Shown one piece after another: positions 33,533 to 43,408 of a stretch of 64,000 bases of DNA. A program made the translations under genes and the position numbers. The notes beneath the pieces are model-generated. The model was not told the DNA's origin, did not search any database, and saw only the letters and a list, made by a program, of their open reading frames with translations. The number at the start of each line of letters is the position of its first letter. Within the stretch, counting starts at the first letter, position 1. The stretch comes from Flexivirga oryzae (lineage in GTDB: Bacteria > Actinomycetota > Actinomycetes > Actinomycetales > Dermatophilaceae). Location: positions 186,001-250,000 of the forward strand of contig NZ_JACHVQ010000004.1 in the NCBI RefSeq assembly GCF_014190805.1, in the 5' to 3' direction.

Positions 33533-33921
33533 ACAACCTGCAACCCGCGATGTGGGACGACAACAGCCGCAATCTCTTCGGCGATGCCGAAGAGATCGGG
33601 ATCAGCACCCGTCGCGCCGACGGCACGCTGCGGCCCTTCGTACCGATCTGGGTGGTCTCCGTCGACGGCACCTTGTACGTGCGGTCCTATCGCGGCGTCG
33701 ACGGCGCGTGGTACCGGCACGCCACCCGGAGCCCGGTCGGCGCGATCCGTGCGCACGGTCAGCAGATCGACGTCGCGTTCGCACCCGCCGGCGACGACGT
33801 GCAGGACGCCATCGACGCGGCATACCGGGCCAAGTACGCCCGCTACGGCGACAGCTACCTGAGACCCATGGTCGCAACAACCGCGGTGGCGGCCACGCTC
33901 GAGATTCACCCGGGCAACTGA
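33529..33921 (+). CDS. DUF2255-type protein
   Basis: A 130-residue protein starting at GTG 33529, which overlaps the MFS stop (GTGA) and has AAGGAGGT just upstream. The sequence (EIGISTRRADGTLRPFVPIWVV, SYRGVDGAWYRH) resembles DUF2255 proteins with a split-barrel, FMN-oxidase-like fold. It is the second gene of the MFS-led operon and may be a flavin or F420-dependent reductase, but this is not proven. Confidence 0.75.
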   Translation: MNNLQPAMWDDNSRNLFGDAEEIGISTRRADGTLRPFVPIWVVSVDGTLYVRSYRGVDGAWYRHATRSPVGAIRAHGQQIDVAFAPAGDDVQDAIDAAYRAKYARYGDSYLRPMVATTAVAATLEIHPGN

Positions 33922-33953
33922 TCCGCACCCAATCAGACGAAAGGTGAAAACCG

Positions 33954-34304
33954 ATGACTGACAACGAAACCCAGAAATCCACCGGCTGGACGGGAGGGAA
34001 GAACGCCTTCGGCGACTTCGCGCCCGGAATGGTCCACTACACCGACCAGGTGCTCTTCGACGAGGTCTGGGAACGCCCCGAACTCTCCAAGCGGGACCGC
34101 AGCCTGATCACCGTCGCCGCGCTGGTCGCGACCGGCAAGGCCGATCAGCTGAACTTCCACCTCGACTACGCCCGTCGCAACGGAGCCACCGAGGACGAAC
34201 TCAAGGAGGCGATCCTGCACCTGTCGTTCTACACCGGCTGGCCCAACGGTATGTCCGCCATGGCGGTCGCCAAGAACATCTTCGAAAGCAAGGAGACACG
34301 ATGA
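33954..34304 (+). CDS. Carboxymuconolactone decarboxylase family protein
   Basis: A 116-residue all-alpha protein. The family core LSKRDRSLITVAALVATGKADQLNFHL and LKEAILHLSFYTGWPNGMSA is complete. The AhpD-type CxxC is absent, so it is not a peroxidase reductant; it is closer to carboxymuconolactone decarboxylase or lactone-type members. It ends 4 nt into the cupin gene (ATGA overlap). Confidence 0.88.
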   Translation: MTDNETQKSTGWTGGKNAFGDFAPGMVHYTDQVLFDEVWERPELSKRDRSLITVAALVATGKADQLNFHLDYARRNGATEDELKEAILHLSFYTGWPNGMSAMAVAKNIFESKETR

Positions 34305-34735
34305 GTGACAACGAATTCGACCAGATCTTCCCGCTCGGGGAACCCAACGAGGCCTACGCGCAGTACTTCATCGGCCAGAGCTACCTGGCGCCGCTGGCTG
34401 CAGGGAGCGTCCCGGTGAGCAACGTGTCGTTCGAGCCGGGTTGCCGGAACAACTGGCACATCCACCACGGCAGCGACGGCGGTGGTGACCAGGTGCTGCT
34501 CTGCACGGCGGGCAGCGGCTGGTTCCAGGCCGACGGTGGGGAGCCGGTCCGCATGGTGCCCGGCACCGTCATCCGCGTCCCGGCCGGTACGAAGCACTGG
34601 CACGGCGCGACGGCGGACTCGTGGTTCTCGCACGTCGCCTTCATCACCCCGGGCACGGACGTCAGCAACGAATGGCTCGAACCCGTCACCGACGAGGTGT
34701 ACGGCCGACTGCCGCAGAACGGAGACAACGTATGA
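34301..34735 (+). CDS. Cupin-domain protein
   Basis: A 144-residue single cupin. The metal-binding motif 1 is GCRNNWHIHHGSDGGGDQVLL, with His in HIHH and further ligand positions; motif 2 is PAGTKHWHGATADSWFSH. Small cupins of this type are often beside carboxymuconolactone decarboxylase-like proteins. It overlaps both neighbours by 4 nt, so the operon is translationally coupled. Confidence 0.88.
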   Translation: MSDNEFDQIFPLGEPNEAYAQYFIGQSYLAPLAAGSVPVSNVSFEPGCRNNWHIHHGSDGGGDQVLLCTAGSGWFQADGGEPVRMVPGTVIRVPAGTKHWHGATADSWFSHVAFITPGTDVSNEWLEPVTDEVYGRLPQNGDNV

Positions 34736-35589
34736 GCATCCTGAACGAGACCTACACCCTGACCGGCGGCCTGGAGATCCCGAAGCTGGGGCTGGGCACC
34801 TGGTTCATCGACGACGACGTGGTTGCCCAGGTGGTCCGCGACGCCGTGGAGATCGGCTACCGCAACATCGACACCGCCCAGGCGTACGGCAACGAGCGCG
34901 GTGTCGGCGAAGGGGTCCGGACCGCGAACGTCGCTCGCGAAGAGCTGTTCGTCTCCAGCAAGCTCGCCGCCGAGATCAAGGACTATGCCGGCGCCGTCGC
35001 GGCGATCGACGGCTCGCTGCGGACGATGGGTCTGGACTACCTCGACCTCATGCTGATCCACGCACCCCAGCCCTGGCAGGACTTCCGCGGTGGGGACTAC
35101 GCCGAGGGGAACCGCGAGGCTTGGCGGGCCCTGGAGGAGGCGCACACGGCGGGCAAGCTGCGCTCCATCGGTGTGTCCAACTTCCTGCAGGAGGACGTGG
35201 AGAACATCCTGGCCGGCGGCACTGTCGTGCCGCACGTCAACCAGTTGCTCGTCCACGCGGGCAACACCCCGAGCGAGCTGTTGGCCTACTGCGACTCCCT
35301 GGGCATCCGCGTCGAGGCGTACTCGCCGATCGCGCACGGCGAGATCCTGGACAACCCGGATGTCGCGGTCATGGCGCAGCGGTATGGCGTCACCGTTCCG
35401 CAGCTGTGCATCCGCTACACGCTGCAACTGGGCACCGTGTCGCTGCCCAAGACCGCCAACCCCGACCACTTGCGGTCCAACGCCGAGGTCGACTTCGTCG
35501 TCTCGGACGAGGACATGGCCGCCTTGCGGGACCTGCACGCCCAGGACTACGGCGAGCACAGCGCCTTCCCCGTCTACAGCGGCAAGTAG
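34732..35589 (+). CDS. Aldo/keto reductase
   Basis: A 285-residue (beta/alpha)8 NADPH-dependent reductase with the tetrad Asp47, Tyr52, Lys77 and His110 (NIDTAQAYGNE, SSKL, LMLIHAPQ). The C-terminal NADPH site SLPKTANPDHLRSN is present. It ends the MFS-DUF2255-CMD-cupin-AKR operon and would reduce aldehydes or ketones, including reactive carbonyls, in keeping with a detoxification role. Confidence 0.93.
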   Translation: MSILNETYTLTGGLEIPKLGLGTWFIDDDVVAQVVRDAVEIGYRNIDTAQAYGNERGVGEGVRTANVAREELFVSSKLAAEIKDYAGAVAAIDGSLRTMGLDYLDLMLIHAPQPWQDFRGGDYAEGNREAWRALEEAHTAGKLRSIGVSNFLQEDVENILAGGTVVPHVNQLLVHAGNTPSELLAYCDSLGIRVEAYSPIAHGEILDNPDVAVMAQRYGVTVPQLCIRYTLQLGTVSLPKTANPDHLRSNAEVDFVVSDEDMAALRDLHAQDYGEHSAFPVYSGK

Positions 35590-35629
35590 TCTCCTCAGGC
35601 TGGGCCGAGACGCTGTGGTGGTGGATTCG

Positions 35630-36316
35630 TCAGGTGTCGCCGCCGGAGGCGACGTCCGGCCGGAAGAGCTGTACGCCCGCGAGCGGACGGAAGCCGGCCG
35701 CGAGGGTCGCACGCATGCTCGCGATGTTCCCCGGCGCGACCGAGGCCAGCACGATCTCGTCGGGGACGATCAGATGTCGCGCGTCAGCGATGAGCCGTCG
35801 TCCCAGGCCCGAATCGCGGCTCGTCGGATCGAGTTCGAAGCTCAGCTCACGGAGGCCGCCGATCCCGTTCCCGATCGTGAGGATCGCGTCGTCCCGGTCG
35901 GCGAGGCCGAACACGCGGGTGGCGGTGCGCAACCCGGCCGCGCGTAGGGCGCGAGGCTGGTCGGCCAGATCGGGGCGGGGCACGAGCCACTGCGGTCGGC
36001 CGACCAGCCCGGGCGCCGACAGAACGAGATCGAGCGAGTCGATCCAGCCTCGCTGCCCGGCGAGCGCGACGATGAGCCGCGGATCGGCCGCCCCACCGAA
36101 ACCGTCCGGGTGCAGTCCGGCGAGGTCGGCGTCCGTCACCGAGTCCGGCACACACAGCACGGCGTGACCGGTGAAGGTGAGCACGCCATACACCGTTGCC
36201 GACCAGGGGCGTTCGCGTGACCACGTGCCATCCGCCGGGGGTGGCTCGCCGGCCGCGGCGCGCTCGAGCAGCCGTCCGACCGGGTGGAGCAAGCGCTGCG
36301 AGGGGTCGGTCGGCAT
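35630..36316 (-). CDS. GNAT-family acetyltransferase-like protein
   Basis: A 228-residue protein whose C-terminal 100 residues carry the GNAT fold: RDSGLGRRLIADARHLIVPD is the acetyl-CoA loop and helix, and APGNIASMRATLAAGF the last strand-helix unit. The N-terminal 120 residues are less conserved. ATG 36316 has GGGAG upstream and is preferred over longer in-frame sequence that runs into the dnaK regulatory region. Substrate unknown. Confidence 0.75.
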   Translation of the reverse strand: MPTDPSQRLLHPVGRLLERAAAGEPPPADGTWSRERPWSATVYGVLTFTGHAVLCVPDSVTDADLAGLHPDGFGGAADPRLIVALAGQRGWIDSLDLVLSAPGLVGRPQWLVPRPDLADQPRALRAAGLRTATRVFGLADRDDAILTIGNGIGGLRELSFELDPTSRDSGLGRRLIADARHLIVPDEIVLASVAPGNIASMRATLAAGFRPLAGVQLFRPDVASGGDT

Positions 36317-36422
36317 CGTCCGAGACTCCCTTGTCACCACGGAACCGGCTGTCCCGACACGCAGTCGTGACAAAAACCAAAGTAAGTTTCCGCAGCCGGG
36401 AATCATTCGACCAGGTCGAAAG

Positions 36423-36499
36423 TTGAGTCTAGTAAGCGCAACTTTGGAGTCGTCGGTTTGACATGACCGCGACGCCGGAGTTGAGTCGGAGGCAGTCAA
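36423..36499 (+). promoter_or_regulatory. HAIR-like HspR sites and promoter of dnaK
   Basis: A HAIR element has the form TTGAGT-N7-ACTCAA. Here 36481-36499 reads TTGAGT-N7-AGTCAA (one mismatch) and 36423-36441 TTGAGT-N7-GCGCAA (two). TTGACA (36459-36464) 17 nt before TTGAGT is the likely -35. The rest of the 36317-36582 gap shows no gene. Confidence 0.7.
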
Positions 36500-36582
36500 C
36501 TTCGCAGGTATGACGTGGGGCTGCTCTGCGTCCGGCGACGAGACATGACAGACCAACATCTCAACCAAGGGAGAACATCGAT

Positions 36583-38465
<1,883 letters not shown>

Positions 38466-38469
<4 letters not shown>

Positions 38470-39131
38470 CCGACCCCATCAAGGGCTCCCAGCCCACGGG
38501 TTCGCAGCCGGGTTCCGCTTCGGCGGAGCCCGGCCGGCGGCCGGAGGATGAGGAGGCTCAGTCGGGCCCGATCATCCGCGACAAGCGCCGGATCGACGAG
38601 AACGGTGATGTGCGAGCCGTTTCCGACGACGCACCGCAGGCTCCCGCAGAGCCGGCCGGCGCGTCCGCCGGGACCGGTCCCGCCGTTGATGACGAGCACC
38701 CGGACACGGTCCTCGCAGCCGAACGGCTCGCGGACCTGCAACGGGTGCAGGCCGAATACGTCAACTACAAGAAGCGCATCGAGCGCGACCGGGAAGCCCA
38801 GCGGGACGCCACCACGGCGCGCGTCCTCGAGGCGCTCCTGCCGGTGCTCGACGACATCTACCTGGCGCGCGAGCACGGCGACTTGGAGGGGACTCCCTTC
38901 GAGAAGATCGCCGACAAGCTGCAGGCGACGCTCAGCAAGCTGGGTCTGACCGAGTTCGGCGCAGTCGGTGAGCCTTTCGACCCGACGCACCACGAGGCCC
39001 TGATGCACATCGAGGCCGAGGTGCCGGAGGGTGCGGAGGGCACAACCATCGTGCAGGTCATGCAGCCGGGCTACCGGCTCGGTGACCGCATGGTCCGTCC
39101 CGCACGCGTCGCGGTCGCGGACCCGTCCTGA
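38466..39131 (+). CDS. grpE: GrpE nucleotide exchange factor
   Basis: A 221-residue cochaperone that releases ADP from DnaK. A disordered Gly/Pro/Ala N-terminus (1-75) leads into the long dimer helix (LQRVQAEYVNYKKRIERDREA) and the C-terminal beta domain (EVPEGAEGTTIVQVMQPGYRLGDRMVRPARV). It starts at GTG 38466 inside the dnaK stop, so translation is coupled. A strong intercistronic hairpin follows before dnaJ. Confidence 0.96.
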
Positions 39132-39147
39132 TGCAGCCCAGGTCTTC

Positions 39148-39187
39148 TGCCGAGCGGGGTGCGCGACAGCGGACACCCCGCTCGGCA
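39148..39187 (+). promoter_or_regulatory. Intercistronic hairpin between grpE and dnaJ
   Basis: A 14-bp perfect stem (39148-39161 with 39174-39187, 12-nt loop) with outer partial extension. It ends 28 nt before the dnaJ ATG and has no T run, so it is more likely an RNA-processing or stability element or a weak attenuator than a full terminator. Confidence 0.7.
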
Positions 39188-39215
39188 GGAGACTTCGACC
39201 CGATTGGAGTGATTG

Positions 39216-40220
39216 ATGGCTAGTCAGGACTGGCTCGAGAAGGACTTCTACAAGATCCTCGGCGTCTCACAGGACGCGTCCGAGGACGACATCAAGAAGG
39301 CGTACCGCAAGCTCGCCCGAAAGTGGCACCCGGACCAGAACCCCGGTGACACCGCAGCAGAGCAGAAGTTCAAGGACATCGGCGAGGCCAACTCGGTGCT
39401 GTCCGACCCGGCGAAACGCCAGGAGTACGACCAGCTCCGGCAGATGGTCGGTGGTGGCGCCCGCTTCACCGCGGGTGGTCCCGGCAGTGCCGGCGGCGCC
39501 GGCGGGTTCGAGGACCTCTTCGGCTCCATGTTCGGCGGCGGCGGGCAGCACGTCCGCTTCTCCACCGGTGGCGGGGACCAGATCAACCTGGACGACATCC
39601 TCGGGCGCTTCGGCGGCGGCGGTGGCTACGGCTCGCCGTACGGCGGCTACCAGGCCGGGCCGCGCAAGGGCGCCGACATGGAGGCGCGTACGACGCTGAG
39701 CTTCCGTGATGCCGCCGCGGGCGAGACCATCACGCTGCAGGCCGCGGACGGTCAGACGATCAAGACACGCATCCCGGCCGGGGTCAAGGACGGTCAGACG
39801 ATCCGGCTGCGCGGCAAGGGACAGCCCAGCCCGAACGGCGGGCAGGCCGGTGATCTGCTGCTGCACGTCACGGTCCAGCCCCACCCGGTCTTCCATCGTG
39901 ACGGCAACAACCTGACGGTCGACCTTCCCGTCACCTTCGCCGAAGCAGCCCTGGGCGCAACGGTTTCCGTGCCGACGCTGAGCGGCAGGGCGGTCAAGGT
40001 CAAGATCAAGGCCGGAACCCCGTCCGGGCGCAAGCTGCGTGTCAAGGGTGAAGGCATCAAGGGCAAGACCTCCACGGGCGACCTCATCGCGACCGTCCAG
40101 GTGCTCGTGCCGCAGAAGCTGAACAGCGACGCCAAGAAGGCCGTCGAGACGCTCGCCGAGCAGGATCGGGAGAGTGGCATCGACCCGCGCGCTGAGCTGA
40201 CCGCGAAAGCCGCGCTCTGA
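39216..40220 (+). CDS. dnaJ: DnaJ-family cochaperone without zinc finger
   Basis: A 334-residue DnaJ protein. The J domain (5-75) has the HPD triad in KWHPDQNPGD, followed by a Gly/Phe-rich region and two C-terminal beta domains. The four CxxCxGxG repeats of canonical DnaJ are absent, so this is a type B protein like CbpA. ATG 39216 has GGAGT 7 nt upstream; the preceding TTG is less likely. Its stop overlaps the hspR ATG by one base. Confidence 0.94.
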   Translation: MASQDWLEKDFYKILGVSQDASEDDIKKAYRKLARKWHPDQNPGDTAAEQKFKDIGEANSVLSDPAKRQEYDQLRQMVGGGARFTAGGPGSAGGAGGFEDLFGSMFGGGGQHVRFSTGGGDQINLDDILGRFGGGGGYGSPYGGYQAGPRKGADMEARTTLSFRDAAAGETITLQAADGQTIKTRIPAGVKDGQTIRLRGKGQPSPNGGQAGDLLLHVTVQPHPVFHRDGNNLTVDLPVTFAEAALGATVSVPTLSGRAVKVKIKAGTPSGRKLRVKGEGIKGKTSTGDLIATVQVLVPQKLNSDAKKAVETLAEQDRESGIDPRAELTAKAAL

Positions 40221-40672
40221 TGGTCCGGTCGTTCTGGCGCGGTGACACGCCACCCCCCGAGGACGCGCCGATCTACGCGATCTCGGCGGCGGCGCAGTTG
40301 GCCGGCATACACGCCCAAACCCTGCGCCAGTACGACCGATTGGGCATCGTGACACCCTCCCGGACACAGGGCGGCGGGAGACGTTACTCCGTCCACGACC
40401 TGAAGGTGCTCGCCGAGGTCCAGCGACTCTCCCAGGAGGAGGGCGTGTCGTTGGCCGGCATCCGCCGGATCCTGGAGCTCGAGGACCAGGTCGACGCACT
40501 GCGGTCTCGGGTGCGCGAGCTCGCCGACGAGCTGCAGCGGGAGCGCGACAAGGGGCTCCGCCGCGTCTTCGCGGCCTCGCCCGACGGCCAGATCACCCCC
40601 TTGCGACCGGGGGAGCGTGTGCAGCCCGTCCGGGCAGAGCGCGCCCTGGTCGTATGGCGCAAACGGAGTTGA
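40220..40672 (+). CDS. hspR: HspR, MerR-type heat-shock repressor
   Basis: A 150-residue MerR-family regulator. The HTH (residues 18-85: YAISAAAQLAGIHAQTLRQYDRLG, SRTQGGGRRYSVHDLKVL) is the HspR form, followed by a coiled-coil dimer helix (VDALRSRVRELADELQRE) and a tail. HspR works with DnaK as corepressor at HAIR sites. Matching sites are found here upstream of dnaK and of clpB (53244-53262), so both are likely targets. Confidence 0.95.
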   Translation: MVRSFWRGDTPPPEDAPIYAISAAAQLAGIHAQTLRQYDRLGIVTPSRTQGGGRRYSVHDLKVLAEVQRLSQEEGVSLAGIRRILELEDQVDALRSRVRELADELQRERDKGLRRVFAASPDGQITPLRPGERVQPVRAERALVVWRKRS

Positions 40673-40681
40673 CGGACTCAG

Positions 40682-40972
40682 ATGATCGAATTCCTGATGG
40701 TCTTTCCGGACCGAGAAGCCGCCCAGGACGTAGCCGACGAACTCGTCGAGGAGGGCGGATTCGCCTCGGTGCGCGTCGTGTCCGAGGCGTTGGCCGGTGA
40801 GGACGACGCCGAGGACGTGGATTGGGTCGTGCACGTCGTGGCGGACCACCTCGACGACCCGACCGGGCCACGGGCGCAGGAGATCGCCGAACGCTTCAGC
40901 ACCGTGGCGCAGGATCACGACGGCTGGCTGGACAACGATCGCTCGGTGGACGGTTACCAGCCGGATCCGTAG
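40682..40972 (+). CDS. RraB-type small protein
   Basis: A 96-residue acidic protein resembling the RraB family, small proteins named for an inhibitor of RNase E (EFLMVFPDREAAQDVADELV, EEGGFASVRVVSE, DVDWVVHVVADH). Whether it acts on RNase E in an actinobacterium is unknown. It follows hspR by 9 bp and may be part of that transcript. Its last 19 nt overlap the convergent CHAT gene. Confidence 0.78.
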   Translation: MIEFLMVFPDREAAQDVADELVEEGGFASVRVVSEALAGEDDAEDVDWVVHVVADHLDDPTGPRAQEIAERFSTVAQDHDGWLDNDRSVDGYQPDP

Positions 40973-43401
40973 CACTGGAAACGCGATCCGCCGGATGGTG
41001 CCGTCCGGGACAACGCGTCCGCGGGCGGGACGCCGCCGGCGATCAGCTGGTGCGCCTCGGTCAGCTGGTCGCAGGCCTCGTCGTCGTTGACGGCCGCGGG
41101 AGCGGCGATGACACAGCGGGCGCCGGCATGCAGCCACGCCGTCGTCATACCGAGGGTCTCCTCCGCCCAGCGCACCGAGGAGCGGCCCAACTCGCACGCG
41201 GACAGCACCACCAATGACGGGATGCGCTCGAGTTGGTCGATGTCGTAGCCGAACCACGTCCCATCGCTGAGTTGCAGGCCGGAGAAGAGCGGGTTGTCGG
41301 CGGCATGCCGACCGTGCGCGGAGAGGTGCAGCACGTCGACCGTGGCTGCGAGACGCGACACGGCCGCGCTGGTGCTCTCCGGAGGGGTGAGCACGGTGGA
41401 GCCGGGCCGCGCGGCAGACGAGCGGACGACCTCCTCACCGGCGCGCGGCACTCGGGGCCCGGCGACGAAAGCGGCCGAGCGCAACGGTGGCGCGATCCCG
41501 CGCTCGACCCAGCGCGATGCACTCGGCGGAAGACATGCGGGATGCCCGGAGAGTGTCGGCAGCATGCTCCACGGGACGCCGGCGAGCACGCCCGTCGGCG
41601 TCAGCACGACCCGTCCTCCCGCACTGCGCCGGAGGGCTGTGCGCACCGGCGCCAGCAGCGCATCGTCGAGTCGCTCCAGGCGCCGCAGCAGCGACGACCG
41701 GACCGCGGTCTGCAGCGTCCGCGGCAGGTTGCTCGCCGACATGTCCAGGTCTGCCTGGAGCCCGGCCATCGCCTCGCGGACCGGCGCCGTCGGGCCCAGC
41801 GCGGTCACATCGGCGCCCTGCGCGCTGACGGTCAGCAGGTGCAACTCATCGTCCACCGCCAAGTGCGCGAGCAGCACCGTGTCGTCGCCCAATGCCGTTG
41901 TCAACTGGTCGAAGCCGACCGGCTCGGTCACGACACCGGAGCCAGGATCCTGCCAGGCGCGCTGGCGGATGTGCTGCCGCAGCTCGCGCTCGCGGCCCGA
42001 GATCTCGTCCGGCCCGCTGCCCGCCCGCAACTGCCGCAGCTCGACCAGGTCGCGCGCGGTGTCCGCGCTCGCCGGTGGACGGATCGGCAGCACGCGGCGA
42101 GAAAGCTCGCGCGCCCGCTCCGACCACTCGAAGACCGACTCCGGCCGGCCACCCTCGAGGGCGACCCGGATGCCGAGCAGGGCCAGCTCCCGGCCGTGTC
42201 CGGCGAGCGAGCTCTGCAGGTCGAGGCTGCCGAACGATGACTGCCACTCGTGCAGGTCCGACAGCCCCTGGCGCACCCGGCGCAGCGCTGAACCCGGCCG
42301 GCCCGAGGCGGCGTCGAGCTCTGCCTCGACCTGCCGGCGCAGGAGCCGCCCCGCAATGGGTGCCTGAGTGCGCAGCCGGACCTCCCGTAGCCGGCGCCGC
42401 GCCGAGTCCGGGTCGCCCCGCATGAGCTCGATGCGCGCAGCGTGCAGCCGGACGGTGTTGGCGTCGTTGCGTAACCCGTTGTGCGCCAGCCGTTCCGCGA
42501 TCTCGTCGGCTCGGGTCGACAGGTCGGCGGAACGGCGCCGAAGACCCGCTTCGGCAGCGAGCTCGATGCCATCGGCACGATCGGCCCATGCGTCGCTGCC
42601 GCGCCGCCGCCATCGTCGCGCAGCCCGGCGTGCGAGGACGCGGGCCCGGGCCGGATCGTCCAGCAGGAGCAACCGCGCGAGGAGGAACTCCGCCTCACCC
42701 TGTTGTTGCGAGAGGTGCATCCTCCCGTACGCCGCTGCGACGCTCGCCACCGTCTCGTGCGCCTCGTGGTGCAGCCCGGCAGCGACCAACACCTCGGCCC
42801 GGTCCTGATCGCACACCGCGCGGAAGTTCGCCGACAGCGGGGCCAGCACGGGCCGGGCGCTGTCCATGCGCTGCAGTGCCTGTGGCAGGTCGCCGGCGAG
42901 CATCAGCGCGTAGCCGCTGTTGTGCAGCGCCTGGGCGGCCTCGACCGGCATACCCGCCTCTCGGAAGTCTTCCGACGAGGCATCGAAGTCTGAGATGGCA
43001 GACGGCATGTCGCCGCGCTGGAGCCACACGACCCCGCGATTCATCAACGCTCGCGCACGATCGACGCCGATCAGCCGACGTCCGGCCATGGCCTGCTGCA
43101 GGTGCTGCAGCGCCAACTCACCCTCACCGGCCCGGGTGTAGAGGACACCGAGTTGACTGTGCGCGAGGTCGCGCACGGTGGCGTTCGTCGCGCGCTCCAG
43201 CACCGACTCACACAGTCGGGTGCCGGTGTGCAGATCGCCGCGTTCGGAGGCGACATACGCGCGGCTGATGTCGATGCGGTCCTGCAGATCAGGGTCGGTC
43301 GCACGGCTGAGTGCGAGATCCAGCAGCCGGGTTGCCAGCGGTGGACGGCCGGAGTTGATCGCGGCCAGGCCGCGTCGGTGAAGTTCGTCCGCGCTCAGCA
43401 C
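40954..43401 (-). CDS. TPR-CHAT protein (caspase-like protease)
   Basis: An 815-residue protein, the last gene of a four-gene operon. The first half is helical with TPR repeats (AHSQLGVLYTRAGEGELALQ, ALMNRGVVWLQRGDMPSAIS, LHNSGYALMLAGDLPQALQ). The C-terminal CHAT domain has the catalytic dyad His696 (LHLSAHGRH) and Cys736 (VVLSACELG). CHAT domains are caspase/separase-like proteases activated by partner proteins through the TPR part. GTG 43401 lies 7 nt after the S8 protease stop, consistent with coupled expression. Upstream in-frame sequence overlaps the S8 gene and was not used. Confidence 0.85.
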   Translation of the reverse strand: MLSADELHRRGLAAINSGRPPLATRLLDLALSRATDPDLQDRIDISRAYVASERGDLHTGTRLCESVLERATNATVRDLAHSQLGVLYTRAGEGELALQHLQQAMAGRRLIGVDRARALMNRGVVWLQRGDMPSAISDFDASSEDFREAGMPVEAAQALHNSGYALMLAGDLPQALQRMDSARPVLAPLSANFRAVCDQDRAEVLVAAGLHHEAHETVASVAAAYGRMHLSQQQGEAEFLLARLLLLDDPARARVLARRAARRWRRRGSDAWADRADGIELAAEAGLRRRSADLSTRADEIAERLAHNGLRNDANTVRLHAARIELMRGDPDSARRRLREVRLRTQAPIAGRLLRRQVEAELDAASGRPGSALRRVRQGLSDLHEWQSSFGSLDLQSSLAGHGRELALLGIRVALEGGRPESVFEWSERARELSRRVLPIRPPASADTARDLVELRQLRAGSGPDEISGRERELRQHIRQRAWQDPGSGVVTEPVGFDQLTTALGDDTVLLAHLAVDDELHLLTVSAQGADVTALGPTAPVREAMAGLQADLDMSASNLPRTLQTAVRSSLLRRLERLDDALLAPVRTALRRSAGGRVVLTPTGVLAGVPWSMLPTLSGHPACLPPSASRWVERGIAPPLRSAAFVAGPRVPRAGEEVVRSSAARPGSTVLTPPESTSAAVSRLAATVDVLHLSAHGRHAADNPLFSGLQLSDGTWFGYDIDQLERIPSLVVLSACELGRSSVRWAEETLGMTTAWLHAGARCVIAAPAAVNDDEACDQLTEAHQLIAGGVPPADALSRTAPSGGSRFQCYGSGW

Positions 43402-43408
43402 CCTTCCA

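Noticed and set aside
26752..35589. Efflux region as a genomic island
   Set aside because: No integrase, transposase, tRNA border or base-composition shift was seen.
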